This document shows, piece after piece, positions 4,772 to 5,483 of a DNA stretch of 5,483 nucleotides; positions within the stretch are counted from its first letter, which is position 1; each line of letters starts with the position of its first letter. The notes under the pieces were generated by a model, which saw only the letters and a list, made by a program, of their open reading frames with translations, searched no databases and was not told the DNA's origin. The stretch lies in the NCBI GenBank assembly GCA_030917665.1, contig JAUPUH010000065.1, forward strand, positions 1 to 5,483, read 5' to 3'. Origin of the DNA: Patescibacteria group bacterium (GTDB lineage Bacteria; Patescibacteriota; Minisyncoccia; Phycocordibacterales; PALSA-1337). The translations under genes and the position numbers were made by a program.

Positions 4772-5483
4772 ATGAAATTAAGTCTCATGTCGGCACTCAT
4801 CATGCTCATGGGCATGATTCAGGGATACAGCATTCCGACGATTGGCAACAATCCGAATACGAATGCTCCTTCTGGAAACAGAGGGTGGAAAACGCAGGGT
4901 GAATGGGGCTCATGCTCCGGCACTGTAGTTGCAGATTGGTACTTCCTAGCAGCAAAACATGTTGGTGGAAGCACTGGTAATGTCTTCAGAATTGGAGGCA
5001 TCAACTACAAGACTGTCTCAAAGACAGACCACCCCACACTCGACCTAACGCTGTGGAAAGTCAACAAAAAATTCCCAGCAAACGTCAAGGCAACACCGTG
5101 TACAAGCACCAACCTCATCGGAAAACCAGTTACAATCTTCGGTCGAGGTCCGCTACGTGGAGTTCCGGTCGTTCGGGAATGCAATCCGCTTACGATCGAA
5201 AACTTCAGGACAGGTAGCTGCGACGAGTTCGATGTTACAGGAGGTTCTCTCGGAACACGATTCGTTGTACAGTGCAGCACGAACCTCATTGATTGGTCTT
5301 CTCTCCCGGCTACTTACGTACTTGGCGAAAGCGGATCACATCATGTTGCTCTACCCTCCTCCACATGCTCCCAAATGTACTACCGGACCATGATCATCGA
5401 TTCAACGATCGGTTACGAGCTCGGCGAGTACACGGGGCAGTTCACCTGGGGAACCAACACCATCAGCGGGCAGTACTATTATA
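4772..5483 (+). CDS. Secreted trypsin-fold (S1-like) serine protease with an inserted beta-sandwich-like domain, 3' end outside window
   Basis: The frame is open for 237 codons from ATG 4772 to the right edge; an in-frame TAA at 4733-4735 with no start in between makes 4772 the start. Residues 1-20 are a methionine-rich signal peptide (Lys2, hydrophobic 3-17, possible cleavage after GYS), so the product is exported. GSCSGTVV (46-53) and FLAAKHVGG (58-66) correspond to the S1 pattern around the catalytic histidine (His63), and LDLTLWKV (90-97) to the catalytic aspartate (Asp91). IFGRG (122-126) begins the next strands. Residues about 133-212 do not resemble the protease: TGGSLGTRFVVQCSTNLIDW (157-176) followed by YYRTMI (203-208) resembles the TNLxDWxxL...YR domain of secreted proteins in Verrucomicrobia and Planctomycetes. 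FTWGTNTISG (224-233) then seems to resume the protease. The GDSGG serine motif is not yet reached. Six cysteines are visible. Phenylalanine is always TTC (8 of 8), unlike the dcw genes. No Shine-Dalgarno sequence is seen. Substrate unknown; loss of activity cannot be excluded. Confidence 0.75.
   Translation, partial: MKLSLMSALIMLMGMIQGYSIPTIGNNPNTNAPSGNRGWKTQGEWGSCSGTVVADWYFLAAKHVGGSTGNVFRIGGINYKTVSKTDHPTLDLTLWKVNKKFPANVKATPCTSTNLIGKPVTIFGRGPLRGVPVVRECNPLTIENFRTGSCDEFDVTGGSLGTRFVVQCSTNLIDWSSLPATYVLGESGSHHVALPSSTCSQMYYRTMIIDSTIGYELGEYTGQFTWGTNTISGQYYY

Noticed and set aside
4819..5289. Two minus-strand frames opposite the protease gene
   Set aside because: The plus-strand frame has a signal peptide, protease motifs and a perfect promoter; the minus frames are low-complexity shadows.
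5157..5393. Plus-strand 78-codon frame starting at GTG inside the protease gene
   Set aside because: It is in another frame of the same strand; the 4772 frame runs through it without a stop and holds the recognisable motifs.
4772..5483. Frameshift or pseudogene in the protease
   Set aside because: The frame is uninterrupted for 237 codons to the edge of the window; the unusual middle part reads as a coherent domain with regular cysteines rather than as out-of-frame sequence.
1..5483. CRISPR arrays, tRNA or rRNA genes, insertion sequences
   Set aside because: No repeat-spacer pattern, cloverleaf, rRNA segment, transposase or terminal inverted repeats were seen on either strand.

Overview
The window looks like a piece of a Patescibacteria/CPR genome, probably Parcubacteria-like. 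This is inferred from the protein style (a MurF that starts almost directly at its P-loop, short divergent cell-division proteins), the compact packing of the minus-strand genes, moderate-to-low GC and the lack of clear Shine-Dalgarno sequences. No rRNA or marker set is present to fix the taxonomy.

Minus strand, about 4490 down to 1: the start of a division and cell-wall (dcw) cluster in the order mraZ - rsmH (mraW) - ftsL-like - ftsI (class B penicillin-binding protein) - murF, the last running off the left edge. Spacing is 3 nt, 14 nt, an 11-nt overlap and 9 nt, so this reads as one operon. murE, which lies between ftsI and murF in Escherichia coli, is not here. MraZ is the cluster's transcriptional regulator, RsmH methylates 16S rRNA, FtsL and FtsI belong to the septal peptidoglycan synthesis complex, and MurF adds D-Ala-D-Ala to the cytoplasmic precursor.

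Intergenic region 4491-4771: a divergent control region. Towards mraZ it holds four phased TGGGA-like repeats (candidate MraZ boxes, offsets 10-11-10 bp) overlapping a plausible promoter. In its middle are one perfect and one near-perfect DnaA box in direct orientation. Towards the plus-strand gene is a fully consensus sigma-70-type promoter (TTGACA, 17 nt, TATAAT).

Plus strand, 4772 to the right edge: the first 237 codons of a secreted trypsin-fold (S1-like) serine protease with a signal peptide and visible His and Asp of the triad. An extra beta-sandwich-like domain of the 'TNLxDWxxL...YR' type seems to be inserted inside the protease fold. The catalytic serine would lie beyond the window. 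This gene ends codons in C more often than the dcw genes and has a perfect promoter, suggesting strong expression or a separate origin.
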